NCBI GenBank assembly: GCA_964059195.1
Contig: CAXKWD010000015.1
Coordinates: 868,001 to 932,000, forward strand
Source: Ectobius pallidus
Lineage: Eukaryota; Arthropoda; Insecta; Blattodea; Ectobiidae
DNA: 64,000 bases
Reading direction: 5' to 3'
Shown: piece by piece, positions 63,750 to 64,000 of the stretch
Layout of the letters: every line of letters begins with the position of its first letter
Numbering within the stretch: position 1 is the stretch's first letter
Notes under the pieces: generated by a model
Databases searched by the model: none
Told to the model about the DNA's origin: nothing
The model's input: the letters and a program-made list of their open reading frames with translations, nothing else
Translations under genes and position numbers: made by a program

Positions 63750-64000
63750 ATGACATTGCTAGGCAACCGTTTCGTATTTGGAGATGGCATTGCTAAGCTA
63801 CAGTTTCTTGTTCAAAATGTCAATGCTAAGCAACAGTCAGGTGTTTTAAAAACATCATTGCTAAGCAACAGTTTCCGGTTTAGACTGGCATCGCTAGGCA
63901 ACACTTTTGTGATAGAAAAATCTAATTGTTAGGCAGCCAAATTGTCTTTAAAAGTTACATTGCTAGGAAAAGTTACGACTTTGAAAAATGCATTGAAAGG
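63750..64000 (+). repeat. Partial unit U76 cut by window end
   Basis: The head and about 150 bp of segment A are present. The head follows U73 (GGCAACCGTTTCG) but segment A has the AAAACATCATTG and TCTAATTGTTAGG form seen in units such as U7, so it is a chimera. The array evidently continues past the window. Confidence 0.88.

Larger units (their letters stand above)
1..64000 (+). repeat. Giant satellite array of ~826-bp units, extends beyond both window edges
   Basis: Successive unit heads (ATGACATTGCTAGGCAACAG or the ATTCCTAGG variant) recur at 742, 1568, 2393, 3221, 4046, 4873, 5966 and so on to 63750, spaced 824-829 bp except for four spacings of 1089-1093 bp. This gives 75 complete units plus partial ones at both ends. 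All copies are in the same orientation and I saw no inverted copy. No interspersed unrelated sequence was found. Units differ from each other by a small number of substitutions and 1-3 bp indels, while the sub-repeats inside one unit are far more diverged, so homogenisation acts on the 826-bp unit and larger blocks. Stop codons occur in all frames and the sub-repeat period is not a multiple of three, so this is not a repetitive protein gene. Nature as satellite DNA is certain from the sequence; a eukaryotic host and a centromeric or heterochromatic role are inferences. Confidence 0.97.

Noticed and set aside
1..64000. CRISPR array (short repeats at regular spacing)
   Set aside because: The ~33-bp cores are degenerate, the linkers are not unique spacers but recur at the same place in every unit, and there are no cas genes.
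1..64000. Giant repetitive protein gene (surface adhesin or similar)
   Set aside because: No frame stays open for more than about 106 codons over 64 kb, and unit lengths of 824-829 bp are not held to multiples of three.
1..64000. Assembly artefact producing the duplications
   Set aside because: Not fully excluded, but copies carry scattered private substitutions and several different offsets (827, 2477, 6049, 7434, 14571 bp), which simple mis-assembly would not produce; spanning long reads would settle it.

Overview
The whole 64 kb window is one uninterrupted tandem-repeat (satellite) array that runs off both ends. I found no credible protein-coding gene, RNA gene, transposon or CRISPR array on either strand. 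By eye the sequence is AT-rich (about 35% G+C from a few counted lines, not computed for the window). The array is strictly head-to-tail on one strand. The organism cannot be named. The architecture (tens of kb without genes, nested periods, higher-order repeats, unequal-exchange scars) is what centromeric, pericentromeric or other heterochromatic satellites of eukaryotes look like, so I favour a eukaryotic chromosome. A bacterium of similar base composition is not excluded; an array of this size there would be extraordinary.

The array has four nested levels. (1) A degenerate sub-repeat of about 33-34 bp, whose core is ATTGCTAGGCAACAG or a variant; most good copies contain the dyad TTGC-TAN-GCAA. 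(2) Segments of about 264 bp made of eight sub-repeats; each basic unit holds two related ones, here called A and B. (3) The basic unit of 824-829 bp: a three-core head of about 105 bp, segment A, segment B, a three-core stretch of about 82 bp, and one 110-bp spacer that lacks the core. Taking the ATG-ACATT(G/C)CTAGG head as the start, there are 75 complete units (U1-U75) plus a partial unit at each end (U0, U76). Four units (U6, U14, U23, U47) are 1089-1093 bp because they carry one extra segment. (4) Higher-order repeats, recognised by tail variants (I, I', II, II', II'', IIa, III, III*) and by private substitutions shared at fixed offsets.

Layout. 1-5965: seven-unit block I-IIa-III-II-I'-II'-II. 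5966-10921: the first six units of that block again, 6049 bp downstream. 10922-14487: mixed units, including long U14. 14488-22.7 kb: near-copy of 1-8.1 kb at an offset of 14,571 bp. About 22.7-39.3 kb: a nine-unit higher-order repeat of 7434 bp, present about 2.2 times. 39.5-42.7 kb: long U47, then a diverged relative of 13-15.7 kb (offset 26,967). 42.3-48.1 kb: mixed classes. 48.1-53.4 kb: a diverged six-unit part of the 7434-bp repeat, with a local unit duplication. 53.0-59.6 kb: mixed classes with an 827-bp duplication at 55.5-57.1 kb. 59.6-63.8 kb: a local 2477-bp (three-unit) duplication. U76 is cut by the window edge.

No genes work together here. The biology is that of the repeat: amplification, unequal exchange and homogenisation acting on 826-bp and multi-unit scales, with a short dyad element kept at roughly regular spacing.
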